Source: Carallia brachiata (lineage: Eukaryota > Streptophyta > Magnoliopsida > Malpighiales > Rhizophoraceae). From it: 64,000 bases of DNA. The position numbers and the translations under genes are program-made. The DNA lies in NCBI GenBank assembly GCA_021464245.1, contig JADCRB010000055.1, positions 1,208,487 through 1,272,486 on the forward strand. Reading direction: 5' to 3'. Shown here one piece after another: positions 52,501 through 64,000 of this stretch. The number at the start of each line of letters is the position of its first letter. The first letter of the stretch is position 1. Below the pieces are notes generated by a model, which saw only the letters and a program-made list of their open reading frames with translations, made no database searches and had not been told where the DNA came from.

Positions 52501-55500
52501 ACGCATAGAGAAATTGTTGCAGTAAGTCAGTTTCTTCTTCAAACTCTGTTCAGAGTTTGTATGGCTTAATTGTGTTACACATAGAATGTCCCCTCTAATA
52601 TTATTTCTAATACTCGGAATTTACAGGGAGAAGTATGTAAATCTATGTGTGCAGATAGATGATGAAAAACTGAATCCTACTAATCATATAGCTGATGAGG
52701 AAAGTTCTGCAGAAGATGATCCTGTTCGTAGTTTACGTGCAAGCCCAATCAATGCGTGCTCCAAGGACCGAACCTCCATAGAAGATTTTGAAATAATAAA
52801 ACCAATCAGCCGAGGGGCATTTGGACGTGTTTTTCTTGCCAGAAAAAGAAAGACTGGTGATTTGTTCGCCATAAAGGTTAGCGTTTCTTTCCACCTGTGT
52901 CTCTCTGTTTTTTTTTTTCCTTCCAACTTGTTCTCCCACAAATTTCTCACTCCATTTAGTGGATTCAAAGCTAAGACCCTCATCCGAACATTCAAGTTCA
53001 AGATTGTAATGGTGTGATGTTCTCTTACGGACTTTCGTCTTTCACATTCGGTCTCTCTTTAACTGCTTTCACATGGAAAAAATTAGATTTAACTTTGTTG
53101 GAGTATAAAATATAAAAGTTATATATTGAAAAGGAAATGGATAAGTAAACTAATATATAAGTGTGGTTAGAAAATTTATAACTTAAGATTTAAAGTTTTA
53201 AATAATATGTGGTGTTTAAAATCTCATTTAATATTACTTATTTCTTCCCTCTTATTATCCGTTTAAGTTATTGGGTCTATATTTTTACAAATTTTAATCT
53301 TTATATGGTATTAGAGTCTGAATGTTACTGTCCTTCACATTTAATTGTGAACTAGAGTCAGTTCAGGTGAGTTGGATTTTTCGTTATTTGTTCACGTTTC
53401 CAACCCAAGTGAGTTTGACCCATCCCAAGTTAGTTGGGTTTTCGCGTGAGGAAGCGTGTTGGAGTGTAAAATTTAAAAATCTCATATTAGAAAGGAAAGA
53501 GGAGTAAATCAATATATAAATGTAGTTATAAGACTAATAACTTAAATTTTAAAATTTTAAGTAAAATATAATATTTAAAGATTTATTTAATATTATTTAC
53601 TTCTTCTCTTATTATCCGTTTAAATTAATTGGCTTATACTTTTACAAAATTTTTAAAAATTTTAGGACTTCAAATATTATTGCTCGTAAATACATAGTGA
53701 TATTTGCAGTTTCGAAGCGTTAAATGCTTGTGGAAACTGCAGAGGATCTTTCTCTTCAACTTTCTAATATTTGGGGTTATTTTAACAGGTCTTAAAGAAA
53801 GCTGACATGATCCGTAAAAATGCTGTTGAAAGTATTTTGGCCGAGCGTAACATCCTAATATCAGTTCGGAATCCTTTTGTGGTCAGTGGCCGTGCAATGC
53901 ACAACAATTTCACCGGTGTACTGCTTAAACTGCTAATGCTGACGGATTTGTTGTAATGATGAACAGGTCCGATTTTTCTATTCCTTCACATGCAGGGAAA
54001 ATCTGTATCTGGTTATGGAATATCTAAATGGCGGTGATCTTTACTCATTGTTGAGAAACTTGGGCTGCTTGGATGAAGATATGGCTCGAATCTATATGGC
54101 AGAAATAGTATGTACTTGTTTTTATTTGGATTGGCCTGTTTATTAATCTAGCTACAACTTTCATATAAACAAATAGTGGGTTCTATGTTTCTCAGGTCCT
54201 TGCCTTGGAATATTTGCATTCCTTAAATGTCATTCATAGAGACTTGAAGCCAGACAACTTGTTGATTGGTCAAGATGGTCACATCAAGGTTGACATCTGG
54301 CAATTCCAATTATTTATCATTAATTGTCTGGGAAAATCAATTTTTCATTGCAATTATAAAAAGTTTAGTTGATTTCGGAAGTTCTATATTTTTCCTTTTT
54401 TTTTTTTTTTTTTGGTGTTTGTTCATAATTTTTTAGGCAGTGTTGTTGAACTAGAGATGATAGTATTGCATGCTGTTCTACTTATTTTAAAAAAAATTTT
54501 TAAAAAAAACATCGTTCTCAAAAGTATCTAATTCATTCTCACACAGTTGACAGATTTTGGGCTATCCAAGGTTGGTCTTATCAACAGCACAGATAACTTG
54601 TCTGGTCCACCACTCAGCAATTCTGTTTTTCTCAACAACGTTGAACCAAAACGTCAAACTTCGTTAACAAGAGAAGAGTGCCAAAAGCATTCAGTTGCAG
54701 GCACTCCAGATTATTTGGCACCTGAGATACTTCTTGGCATGGGACATGGTTTGTAATCATTTTATGCTAATGGGACTGTGCATAATAATAAACACCTTTT
54801 GTTTTATCGGATTTTGATTGTTTGTTCCATTCTTTTATTCATAGGTGCAACTGCTGATTGGTGGTCTGTGGGCATCATTCTGTTTGAGCTGCTTGTAGGT
54901 ATTCCTCCATTCAATGCAGAAAATCTACAGGTGGGCCATCTGAATGTCAAAAGCCCTCAACTCATATGTGATTTTGAATAGCAACGAAAAGGGATATCAT
55001 TAGTATTCTTCTCTTATTCATTGATATCGATCAAGTTGCTAACATGATTTTTTTTTTTTTCTGGGGTAAAACATGAATATTGTCACATTGACACGTCCCA
55101 TTGCCCCAAGAGTTAAACATTGATGCCTATCATACAGCACCGTGGAAACATAATCCATCATAAACTAACAATTTGAATGCGTCTTTACCACTAGCACCAA
55201 AAATCTACTATTATTTTTTCTATTTTTTTTTGTTCCTTTCGTGTCTCAAATTTTGTACCTGTCTAACTTTTTGGAGAGCAAGTGCTACAATGTTACTTAT
55301 CCTACACTTAAACGTAGCCTGACATCATTCTGATGGGTCCTATCTTTTGCAGCAAATATTTGACAATATAATGAACAGAGATATACCTTGGCCCAACGTG
55401 CCTGAAGAGATGAGCAGTGAAGCTTATGATTTGATCAATAAGTAAGTTTTGTATAAATTTCCTAGACCTATCAAGGTTTGGATTTATTCATGATCTATGT

Positions 55501-57049
55501 GGATTTCTGAGACCTGTGACTAGCAGCACACATATTGGGAAAATGATATTACCATATATAGAATGTGTCAATGATATAACAACATCAGCCTTGGGTTTTG
55601 GAAAAGTTAAATTCATATGATATTCCATGAATTAACCGTTATCCTACATTGTTAGATTGCTGACTGAAAACCCAGTCCAAAGGCTAGGAGCAACAGGAGC
55701 CGCTGAGGTACTCTTGACAGCCATAAATATGACCAATTTTAAATTGGCAATGATTTGAAAGTTAATCCAGTCAATGTTCTGGCAGGTGAAGCAGCATCCT
55801 TTCTTTAGGAATGTTAACTGGGACACACTGGCAAGGCAAAAGGTTGTCTAAGTTTGAATAATACTTGCTTCATGAACTACTTGTTTTCATAAATTATTTT
55901 AGCTCAGTAAGTTCATTTGGGCTGCAGGCTACGTTCATACCATCAGCAGAAGCACATGACACAATTTATTTTATGAGCCGGTATATATGGAACCCAGAAG
56001 ATGGAACCCTTCACGGAGGCAGCGACTTTGATGACTTGACTGACACATGTAGCAGCGGTTCGTGCAGCAACACAATGGATGAGGATGTATGTTCTTTTTT
56101 TTTAGTTTGTGATCGATGATCTCTACGGACATTTAGCTTCTATTTGCCAGGACCTTTGCTCTAATTGCACTCAACACTAGCAGTAAATGAAGTAACTTAT
56201 ATTGGAGAATAAGCTTCTGTTGCTATAGTTTTGATGAGATGCAGATTTTATTTACGTGATCTGACCTGAAGAGAATGTTTAATGCAATTGCATCCCATAA
56301 TGTAGGAATTATATGCAAAAAGCATCTAGAAGTCACCCGTCCGAATGGGAAAAGAATGAAGTTCTTTGAGGTGCCCATCTTTGGTTGAAACTTCATCAAA
56401 ATAAAGAAGACTTAATAAATTTCATAACTAGTTCCTAAATTACATCACACAACATTCCACTTTGAGTTGGACTCAAATTGATGCAGCTCATTTAAACATA
56501 GTATACTTGCTGCATGTGTTATGAACCTCACTCTTTTTTGGCAGGGAGATGACTTTGGCGCCTTGGCAGACTTCAGTACTCCAAATCTTGATGTGAAGTA
56601 TTCATTCAGTAATTTCTCATACAAGGTGAGACTTGCCAAGATATTCATAACAATATTTGGTTCGATTTGGAAACTGGATCAGCTTACGCATATAATATTT
56701 TATATTTGCATAGACGCCAAAATCTTTTTCCCACCTGACATTTGCTGAAGTATTACGGAAGCATCATCAACTCATTTTAACCAAGTTTGTTTTAGCAAGA
56801 ATGTAGGGACTTACATGGTCAAAGCATGAAACTCTGTTCGTCATCTGATGTTTAACCTTAAAATTCCTTTTTTTTGTGTGCTTTGAAAGCTCAAAATTGT
56901 TGCTTATTAAGCTACAATTTCGTTACACGTTAGTTAACAATTGACTTTTCTGTTCTCAGAACTTATCTCAGTTGGCTTCGATCAATTATGACCAGGTCGT
57001 TAAGACTGCTCAGGAAGCAGCCGACGCCTCCAAATCATCTGTTCTGTGA
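49440..57049 (+). CDS. IRE: IRE-type AGC serine/threonine protein kinase; frame disturbed in exon 1
   Basis: Related to INCOMPLETE ROOT HAIR ELONGATION and its homologues, large AGC kinases. Exons: 49440-49927, 50068-50098, 50175-50351, 50473-51798, 52349-52521, 52627-52876, 53789-53881, 53967-54107, 54196-54288, 54547-54748, 54845-54930, 55353-55441, 55656-55707, 55786-55842, 55928-56086, 56545-56625 and 56960-57049; about 1195 residues. The N-terminus is Ser/Pro-rich, then acidic ([13 protein letters not shown]). [13 protein letters not shown] and [10 protein letters not shown]...[17 protein letters not shown] (a C2H2-like finger of the family) precede the kinase domain. The domain shows the glycine loop [10 protein letters not shown], the Lys in [23 protein letters not shown], a long activation segment and [10 protein letters not shown]. 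The C-terminus reads [14 protein letters not shown]. In exon 1 the frame changes at about 49670 (one A missing after EEEESE, next frame gives [19 protein letters not shown]), and a second shift is needed before the donor at 49928 to match exon 2. The subfamily call is strong; the exact exon 1 product is uncertain. Confidence 0.92.
53096..53668 (+). mobile_element. TRIM-like miniature LTR retroelement in a kinase intron
   Basis: Two direct repeats of about 205 bp, both starting TGTTGGAGT(A/G)TAAAAT, lie at 53096-53302 and 53457 to about 53665. After the first comes TGGTATTAGAGTCTG at 53306, which matches the initiator-methionine tRNA primer-binding site (TGGTATCAGAGC). Before the second is a purine-rich GTGAGGAAGCG tract. 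The internal part is only about 150 bp and non-coding. The flanks AACTT and GACTT may be a decayed 5-bp target duplication. It sits in the intron between the exon ending FAIK and the exon starting VLKKADM. Confidence 0.82.
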
Positions 57050-60000
57050 CGACTGCTCGTTAAAGCAATTGTTGTTTTCCCTTGCTTCGTATCTATTAGT
57101 TGACTTGCTCCCAGGTGAAGTTTGCTCTTGAAAGCCATCATCACATCAGCAAGATCCGATTTTTGGCGATGGTATTTAAAACCTGGTAATTCGATGAAGC
57201 TTCTTCCTATGACAGCAGCTCATCTTCGAGATGTTTGCGCCTGCCAGAGAGCATGGGCCTGTTAAACAAATGACACTTCTACTTTTGCTCATCTGATGCA
57301 TTAAAGCTCTACAAAAAAAGTCCACTGGGGCTGCAAGCAGGTCATGGCCTGTTTGATACTGTATATATGTATAGATCTTAGCAGGTAGTTACTAGTCCCT
57401 ATTTCATGTTCCTCTATAAGTTCTACACAGTGGGACATCTAGGAGCTTAGTCTTTATCTTCATGACTATAACTACACAATACCTTCTATGCGACATAAGA
57501 ATCATTGGCAAACGCTCCGCATCAAGCTTAGTTTCTGTTATTGAACAGTTCATTTTCTGCCAAAAACTGCTTGGCACCATAGGAATGCTCAGGATTTTGG
57601 CTTATATTTGCACTTCGTTCCTGTTCTTAATTCTATTTAGTAGTTATATTATTCTTTGTTTTAGATTGCATGCTTTTTAGGCAAACCTCGGTAAAGGAAA
57701 TTTCTAGCGACAACCCAATGCGTATTGGAGTTCCTGTTCCCTCAACTTCGAGGCACGTGAGTTTGTTGGCACTACCATAGTCATAATTCTTATCTAAAGT
57801 TTCCTAATTAAGTGGGTTCAGTTAGCCTCGAACGTGAACTTTATTTATCATCTTAGTTATTACAGTAACAATGAGATAAAATGCAGCCACTACACCCAAA
57901 AAATTACTAATTACCCCTATCTTCTCCATTTTTGTAATCCCAAAAAAAGAAAAAATACTAAATAAATAATTACCCGAAATGTGCGTTACCAACTGCTTCT
58001 AATTAATCTATCTGAAAGCATTTGAGTTACATTAATCTTTGCAGAATGTTTCTTTTCCATTTTTTGAGTGTCTTTTCTAAATAATAGATGATAATTTACT
58101 TTAAGTGTGATAATTAGTAATTAAGACTTCTAACTGAAAGATTAAATGTTGAATCTTTAGTTTTTCCCTTTCTTGATAATAAACCATCCCCATTAAGACA
58201 AAAAAAAAAAAAAATCCCAAGCAATTCGTACTCTGCATGTTGCACAGATCATGCCAAGATCCAGAGGGAATCTTCCACCTATATCTTACTCCGGCTTTTT
58301 CTTTATGCCAAAGTTAATCAGAAAAAGGCCATAGCTTTCCACACATAAGGACATATGTATATTTTGCGTGCCATTTGCGGGAACCTTGGCCTTGTTGAGG
58401 CCTTTCTTATTTATGAGCCACAATCAGACCTTCATGGGACCCCATCATATTGCTGAAATTTATCTTTTCTCTGGGATAAACCATATAGAGTTGTCTGCTT
58501 GTCAAAATCATCTCTTTGGCGGAACTTAAAAAAGGTTTACAAGGGCAGTTGTGCTGTCTACATTCCTATGATTTGGAATTGAAGTTCTTAGATGTAAAGC
58601 ACAAGTGCGCAGCATTCTATGTTCCACTAAGCAGAACTCTCAGCCAACAGACTCGGTTAGTGGAAGGGAAAGCATGATTATGACTGAATATTTATCTCTA
58701 TCGCAAACTCCTTTTTTTGTCTAGTGATGACAAGCTAAAATGGTCCGCCATTAGTTTGAACTCTTCCCTCGTTTTAGCTCAACATTAACACAGGCTGCCG
58801 TGAAGAGTTGATAGTGCAAAGAAGAAATTAATAGTTAGAAGTTGGATCCAATGTGAGGACTCCGGTATCTGAATACAGGATTCGTTGGTTGAGTAAAACT
58901 TGTACCCTTCAACTTTCGGTCTGTAATACATCAGATCAGTCGCTATCAATTGATGCGCATGCTGTGATTTTTTTGGGCTTTTACACGTAATCACTATTAT
59001 ACAATTTATTTTTAATGTAATTCAAATAAATATACAAGAGATTTGATAATATTTAATAATTTAATTTTTTATTTAATTATTTATCAACCTCAATTATTAT
59101 ATGCATAAATAAACACAAAGAAGTGCTGCTAATTGTTTTTCTGAGTGAGGTGGTCACCTTCTCGGTGTTTGCTTTCAAAAAATGGGTCCACTTTTCCTGC
59201 TAAAGCCTTTCCAATTTCACGCTGATGATCAATACCGTTCGGCTTTTGTACATAACCTGTCAATTTGCAATGTTTTTTTTATGCAAATTCCTTAATAATC
59301 AAAGCCAAATGTTCGAAAGAAAAAAAAAAAAAAAGTGTCCATGACTCCATGTTTCATAGATGCATTGAAAGGCATATCCCTAGCCCTTAATGCACAATCG
59401 ATTTCAGGTTAGGCTTTCCGGTGTAGAAATAGAGTACCTAATTTCTATGTCAAAAACAAAAAAGGCCTGGCAGGCCTTTTGGATGTAGGTGGCCCTCAAG
59501 TGCAGGAAATCCTTGCTGGTTTTAAATAAAGTAAAATAATTAAAGACGTTAAAATTCAAATAGTTAAGAGAATACCCTTCGATCATTTGGTGGAGGATTC
59601 AAATTTTATTTGATTTCATTTTTCTTCTTTTAAAATGTTTAATAGAGTTCTTTATAGATAAAAAAAAAAACGTTAACACTTCCTTTAAAAAAAAAAAAAA
59701 AAAAGACGTTACCACGAGATATCTGAGAGAAGAACATCCCATTAATGATTGGTTCCCTTAAACGAGTATAAATATTTTTTACTTTCGATGATTCACGAAA
59801 AGATAATCGCGGATGGACCCAATGGGAGAATATGCCAGTCGTCTGGTAAGCATCTATACATCAAATTTTCTTTTTTGAGCTTTTAATATGTTAATAAGTT
59901 TTTAGGCTACACAACATAGATTTTTGTTTTCTTTTTTTCGGTTTGTTATAACCAAACTCTAAACTTAAAACTAAAAATTTAGATAATTCTATCACTAAAT

Positions 60001-61152
60001 CTTATGACTAGTGATCATACACAATTACTCATATGCTAGATATATGCATTCTTTTCTTTTTTCTTAATGAGTGATTTGAATATCTATTTATAATATTCGT
60101 CTAATTTTAAATTTTAAATTGTCAATGTCGGTAATGTCTCATAGATATCAACAACAAAATTTTTTTTTGAAATTTAAATATTTATAAATAAAAAAATATA
60201 TTATCAAATAAAAAAAATATATTTCTTGCATTTCTTGCTCTCAAAGGATTTTTTTTTTTTTTTAAGTCTTCCCTGAGCATCTATCATTTTTCTAGTTTCC
60301 ATCCCTCCAACCCTATCTGCGCTAAGCCATAATATAATTGCCCAGAAGGAAACGTAGCATTTTCAGCTGTCAATCTACCAATGCTAATCATTTTTTTCTT
60401 GATATTGTGGTCAGACAGTATCGTAAGTTAATTTTCACACACATCTTGTTTACTTAATCACTCCTAGTAATTCTTTTTTTTTTTTTTGGGAATTTGTCAT
60501 AATCAAGATTTGATCGTGCGCTTGGTAACTAAGAGGTCATTGATGATGTATTCAGAATTCAAGTTGCAGTAAAGACTCAGCAACCAATATCCTTGTTGGT
60601 AAGTCCGCATAACGTGCATTTTAAGTCCACATAACGTGCAGTTTATGCAGTACTATACAGTCCTTTATTGATAGGAATCTTTACAATTTGGCCTACATGA
60701 CAGGGCATCAAGCCATATTGTCCTTTACCTGGAGACACTAGGAAGTGGAAAATTTTCAGCCGTTCTTAAATGCAGCTTTTCAAATCGAGGAGACGTCGGA
60801 TTTGCATTCAGCGGTTTTTAGTGGAGATAATATTATACAGTTATATAATTTTTAATATGTAAAAATATATATAATTAATTTAATAATTTATTTTTTAAAA
60901 TTTAATATATTTTTTATAATTTATTAATTTAAAATTTTATATACAAATTTTATAATTATTATTGTGTGTTGGTGTAACTTTTTCCTTTTAACCCAAGACT
61001 GATAAGATGGTAAGAAAAAAGGAAGCTCAAATAAAAAAAGTGGAAATTAATAGTAAGGAAGCTTGAGCTAAGTTCCACTTATGGAGCCCTCGGCCATTTT
61101 CCTCGGTGCTGGGATCCAATTTGCCACTTCCTAAAGTGTACATGATCACATG
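57050..61152. other. 3' region of the kinase and intergenic DNA
   Basis: Kinase 3' UTR up to about 57450. Further on, AT-rich sequence without recognised genes. A short direct repeat (AAGTCCGCATAACGTGCA / AAGTCCACATAACGTGCA) lies at 60601-60640. Several T-runs occur at 60250 and 60475. The last 70-100 bases are probably the MYB 3' UTR. Confidence 0.45.
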
Positions 61153-62647
61153 TTAGTGCTTGCCACCCATGTCTAATATATTCAAATCCATGTCACCGAG
61201 ACAATTCAGTCCACTGTATTGATCCCCCGTATCTTTATAGTCCAAAAACCATGGAAAGTCACTCACTGGCGAGTTAATTCCAAATTCACAATATTCTTCT
61301 ACATCGACTGGAAAATCCCAGGTCAAATCCTCCGGCCATGTGCCACTTGTCAGCGGATTACTTCTGGGTTCGGATGTCCTACTTTCATCAGTTGAACAGT
61401 TCTCAGATAGGGTGTTAGAATTGTCGCTGGAAGAGGATTGACCACAAATTTTTGGCATCTCCGACTGGTCACAGGGCGTGTCTTGTGGGTTCACTGGATC
61501 AGGATAAAAAGGCTTGTGTGTAACGGGATCGATTCCCATCTGAATTAGCTTTTTCTTGATGTGGGTGTTCCAGTGATTCTTGATCTCGTTGTCCGTTCTT
61601 CCGGGCAACCTTGCTGCAATTTTGGACCACCTAAAGAACGTGAAAGTCGTAGAAAAATGAAAATTTTAATAAGAAATGAAAGAAACGTTTCTACTTTCTA
61701 GCCCAAAGCAAAGTAAAAAATATGCGCCATGTTGCAAAATTCACCTCGGTCACCATCGCACCAGCTTTTTCTTACTTATTATTTGGATTAAAATATTTAA
61801 AATAACTACTCAACAGAGTTGAGCCAAGCCTGGCGTTCCAAGTCATGAGACCGATGGGAATTTACTTATACATCGATGAGTCGAGAACCTACTGTGATGC
61901 TGGTGAAACCGTGAAATTCAAATTGAAATACTTAAATTAAAGTCTAGACTTCTAATTATAGAGTATTAAAATTTACGACAACTAGAATAGTTGGTTCAAG
62001 TAAATGAAAGTGAAAAATAGAGAAAAAAAAAAAAAAGAGAACAAGATAGAAGAAGAAGAATTATGTGTTTTTTTTTTTTTGGTCGTAAGGAGAAGAATTA
62101 TGGTGATATGCAGGAAATATGCCAACTTTTGTTTCAAAGAAGAATTTATGTGGGAGCCTATAGTTAGAGTTTTACATAAAACAATGAATACTTCCAATCA
62201 CATTGATCTTCATTTATTTATGGGTCAGTTAATTAACCCCTTTTTTCTTTTATATTAAGAAATTTAGGCGAACAAAGTACAAGTACCCGAAAAGCAGAGA
62301 AGGAAACTTGCTTATGTTGTTCAAGTAACATGATCAGTGGATCTTAGGCACGGATGAGATTTTAATTAGCTCAATGATCAGTACCTATTGCCAAGAAGGG
62401 CATGGAGGTCAATAACCAGTTGTTCCTCGGATTCGGTAAGAAGGCCTCGCTTGAGGTCCGGGCGGAGATAATTGGTCCAACGGAGACGGCAGCTCTTGCC
62501 GCAGCGGCGGAGTCCGGCGAGCTTTGGCAAGGCACGCCAACAACATTGGCCATGTGTGAGAATAAAGTCTACCAACTTCTTGTCCTCCTCGGCCGTCCAA
62601 GGCCCCTTCTTGACGCCCAACTTGTCACAACAAGGTTGCCTACCCAT
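61153..62647 (-). CDS. R2R3-MYB transcription factor, MYB20/43/85/99-like
   Basis: DNA-binding transcription factor. Two exons: 62385-62647 and 61153-61630, 246 residues, intact. It starts [21 protein letters not shown]2 (about residues 13-63) has the three regularly spaced Trp ([18 protein letters not shown]) and [12 protein letters not shown]3 (about 66-114) has [19 protein letters not shown] and [19 protein letters not shown] directly after R3 is shared by the clade with Arabidopsis MYB20, 42, 43 and 85, whose members regulate secondary wall and phenylpropanoid genes; MYB99 is also possible because of its position after IRE (At5g62310/At5g62320, recalled). The C-terminal part is acidic and Ser/Asn-rich, ending NILDMGGKH. 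The bHLH-interaction signature in R3 is not met ([10 protein letters not shown] has Leu where Arg/Lys is needed). The intron usually found in the R2 region is absent; only the R3 intron (AG|G in the Arg codon of GNRW) is present. Confidence 0.95.
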
Positions 62648-62727
62648 TATCAACTTTTTAGGCAAAAGTCACCAGTTCGCTGATATTATGCTATAAATCA
62701 CTTCCAAGCCCCACTACTCACCCACCC

Positions 62728-62735
62728 TTATATAC
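62728..62735 (-). promoter_or_regulatory. TATA box of the MYB gene
   Basis: TATATAAG on the minus strand, 81-88 bases upstream of the start codon at 62647; good position for a short leader. Confidence 0.6.
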
Positions 62736-63217
62736 TGGCCGTCTCTTTTGCTTCAGGTGAGAGCTAAAAAAAAAAACACGAATCTTATCACATTAACACC
62801 AAAATTGGACACGGGAATTAAACACTAGTTTGCATTATAATTTATTGATTAAAAGACGTGGTAATTACGAGTAACAATTAAAAATTAACATATGAATTTG
62901 CATTTAATTCTAGCATAATTAAAAAAAAAACCCAATACAAAAATTCAAGAGTTTCATATAAATTTTTTTTAAAATGATATAAATTATTAAATTATTGAAT
63001 TTAAAAAAATAATAAGTGTATATATATTATTAAATATTATTAAATAAAATGATGTTGATATTTTAGAGTTAAAAACAATTATTTAAGGCGGCACTTACTA
63101 GTGCACGTGTGTCACACTTTGGCCGTTCGCATGCCTCGGGCAGTCAGGCGCCTTTTAAAGTGGGCATGAATTTCGCCATGTCATTTCTTTTATGTTTACA
63201 AACGCAACTGAGACGCC
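62736..63217. other. MYB promoter region
   Basis: AT-rich. A more GC-rich stretch at 63085-63170 contains GTGCACGTGTG with a CACGTG G-box core (at about 63103). No gene recognised. Confidence 0.4.
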
Positions 63218-63566
63218 GGGCGTGTTTGTTGTGCGAAGAAAAAAAGAGGAGTAAAAAAAAAAATATTATTATTTAATTTTAAAAAAAATATATATTTTTT
63301 ATATTATTTTAAATAATTTTATTTTTTTAATTTTTTTTTTAATAAATTATTATCCACATTTTCTTTCATTATATTTTCTTCCTCTTACATTTTCTTATTA
63401 CTCAAAGTAATTTTTATATTTTTTCTCTCACAAATTACTATTTAAATTTTTTTTACCATATTTTATTTCTCTCAATTTTCTCTACTATTCCAAATAATTT
63501 TATTTTCTTTCTACTTTCTTTTTCTTTCGCTTTCTTTCCCCCCTTTGCTCTCACTCTAAATACACC
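63218..63566 (-). mobile_element. MITE, family B copy 5, inverted, in the MYB upstream region
   Basis: Pyrimidine-rich mirror of the other family B copies: TTTTCTCTCACAAATTACTA, CCATATTTTATTTCTCTC, ATTCCAAATAATTTTATTTT and the right terminus CTCACTCTAAATACACCG. It lies about 570-920 bases upstream of the MYB start. Confidence 0.65.
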
Positions 63567-64000
63567 GAAAATTGGACACTAATTAATAATTCCACGTTTT
63601 CTTGTTTCTTCAAACCTAAGGAACAATAATTCATCTTATCTGATTTCTTTACCTATAGAATCAATTTTGAAAGAGATGGTTAGAATTTTAAAACCTACGG
63701 GGACTTAAAATTTAGGACCAGGCTGGCAATCTCCATTATTTATTTATTTATCTTTTTTCTACCTGAAATATTGCCATTTCCTATCTACCAGGATCCTCGA
63801 ATTACAAAAACAATAAAGGGATTTTGGCGAAGCATCTAAGCAATTTAATTCAACGCCAAATGTCACTCTCCCAAAAATGATGACAATTGAAATTGAGAAA
63901 AATTACGCAGATATACAATAATAAATATAAAATTAATATATAAAAATTTAAATTATTAATTTATAAAAAATATTAAATTTTTAAAAAATAAATATTATTA
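63567..64000. other. Intergenic, no gene recognised
   Basis: AT-rich sequence up to the window end; no coding or repeat feature could be supported. Confidence 0.45.

Overview
The window is nuclear DNA of a flowering plant, almost certainly a eudicot. It is AT-rich, its genes carry short GT-AG introns, and the intergenic DNA is full of MITE-like elements, small retroelements and microsatellites. No prokaryotic operon, CRISPR array, rRNA or tRNA gene, or organellar segment was recognised. Exon boundaries were worked out by hand from splice signals, reading phase and recalled protein families; no database search was run.

Layout. A HIR/SPFH-domain gene lies on the minus strand (1.1-4.1 kb). A DUF1442 methyltransferase-like gene is on plus (8.9-9.6 kb). 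Ribosomal protein S13 (uS15) is on minus (11.4-12.8 kb). Two divergent paralogues of ribosomal protein S20 (uS10) sit head to head (15.3-16.5 kb minus, 18.05-19.3 kb plus). The next 11 kb is mainly repeats, with one uncertain small-ORF island at 22.8-23.1 kb. An EXORDIUM-like cell-wall gene is on plus (30.2-31.2 kb), followed by 7.5 kb of tandem repeats, MITEs and an LTR candidate. The chloroplast protein LPA2 (38.8-40.0 kb) and a 17-exon mitochondrial oligopeptidase of family M3 (42.1-48.0 kb) are both on minus. An IRE-type AGC protein kinase is on plus (49.4-57.0 kb). An R2R3-MYB gene is on minus (61.2-62.6 kb).

The genes do not form a functional cluster. They are housekeeping genes (ribosome, mitochondrial processing, photosystem assembly) mixed with growth and defence genes. 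Their order does carry information. From memory, HIR / EXL3 / LPA2 / MIP matches Arabidopsis At5g51570-At5g51540, DUF1442 / S20 / IRE / MYB matches At5g62280-At5g62320, and DUF1442 / S13 matches At3g60780-At3g60770. The window therefore looks like a less fractionated version of an ancestral block whose genes are dispersed over duplicated segments in Arabidopsis.

The oddest observation is that four otherwise well-conserved genes (HIR, DUF1442, EXL and exon 1 of the IRE kinase) each contain a single-base deletion that would be repaired by lengthening a short homopolymer by one base. Long, perfectly intact models lie beside them (M3 peptidase with 725 codons, S13, both S20 copies, LPA2, MYB). 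This looks more like indel error in the assembly than four independent pseudogenes, but only reads or transcripts can decide. I saw no convincing undescribed biological system. The best leads are hairpin-forming MITEs inside introns, a TRIM retroelement in the kinase intron, an overlapping upstream ORF on the kinase mRNA, and the unexplained small-ORF island.
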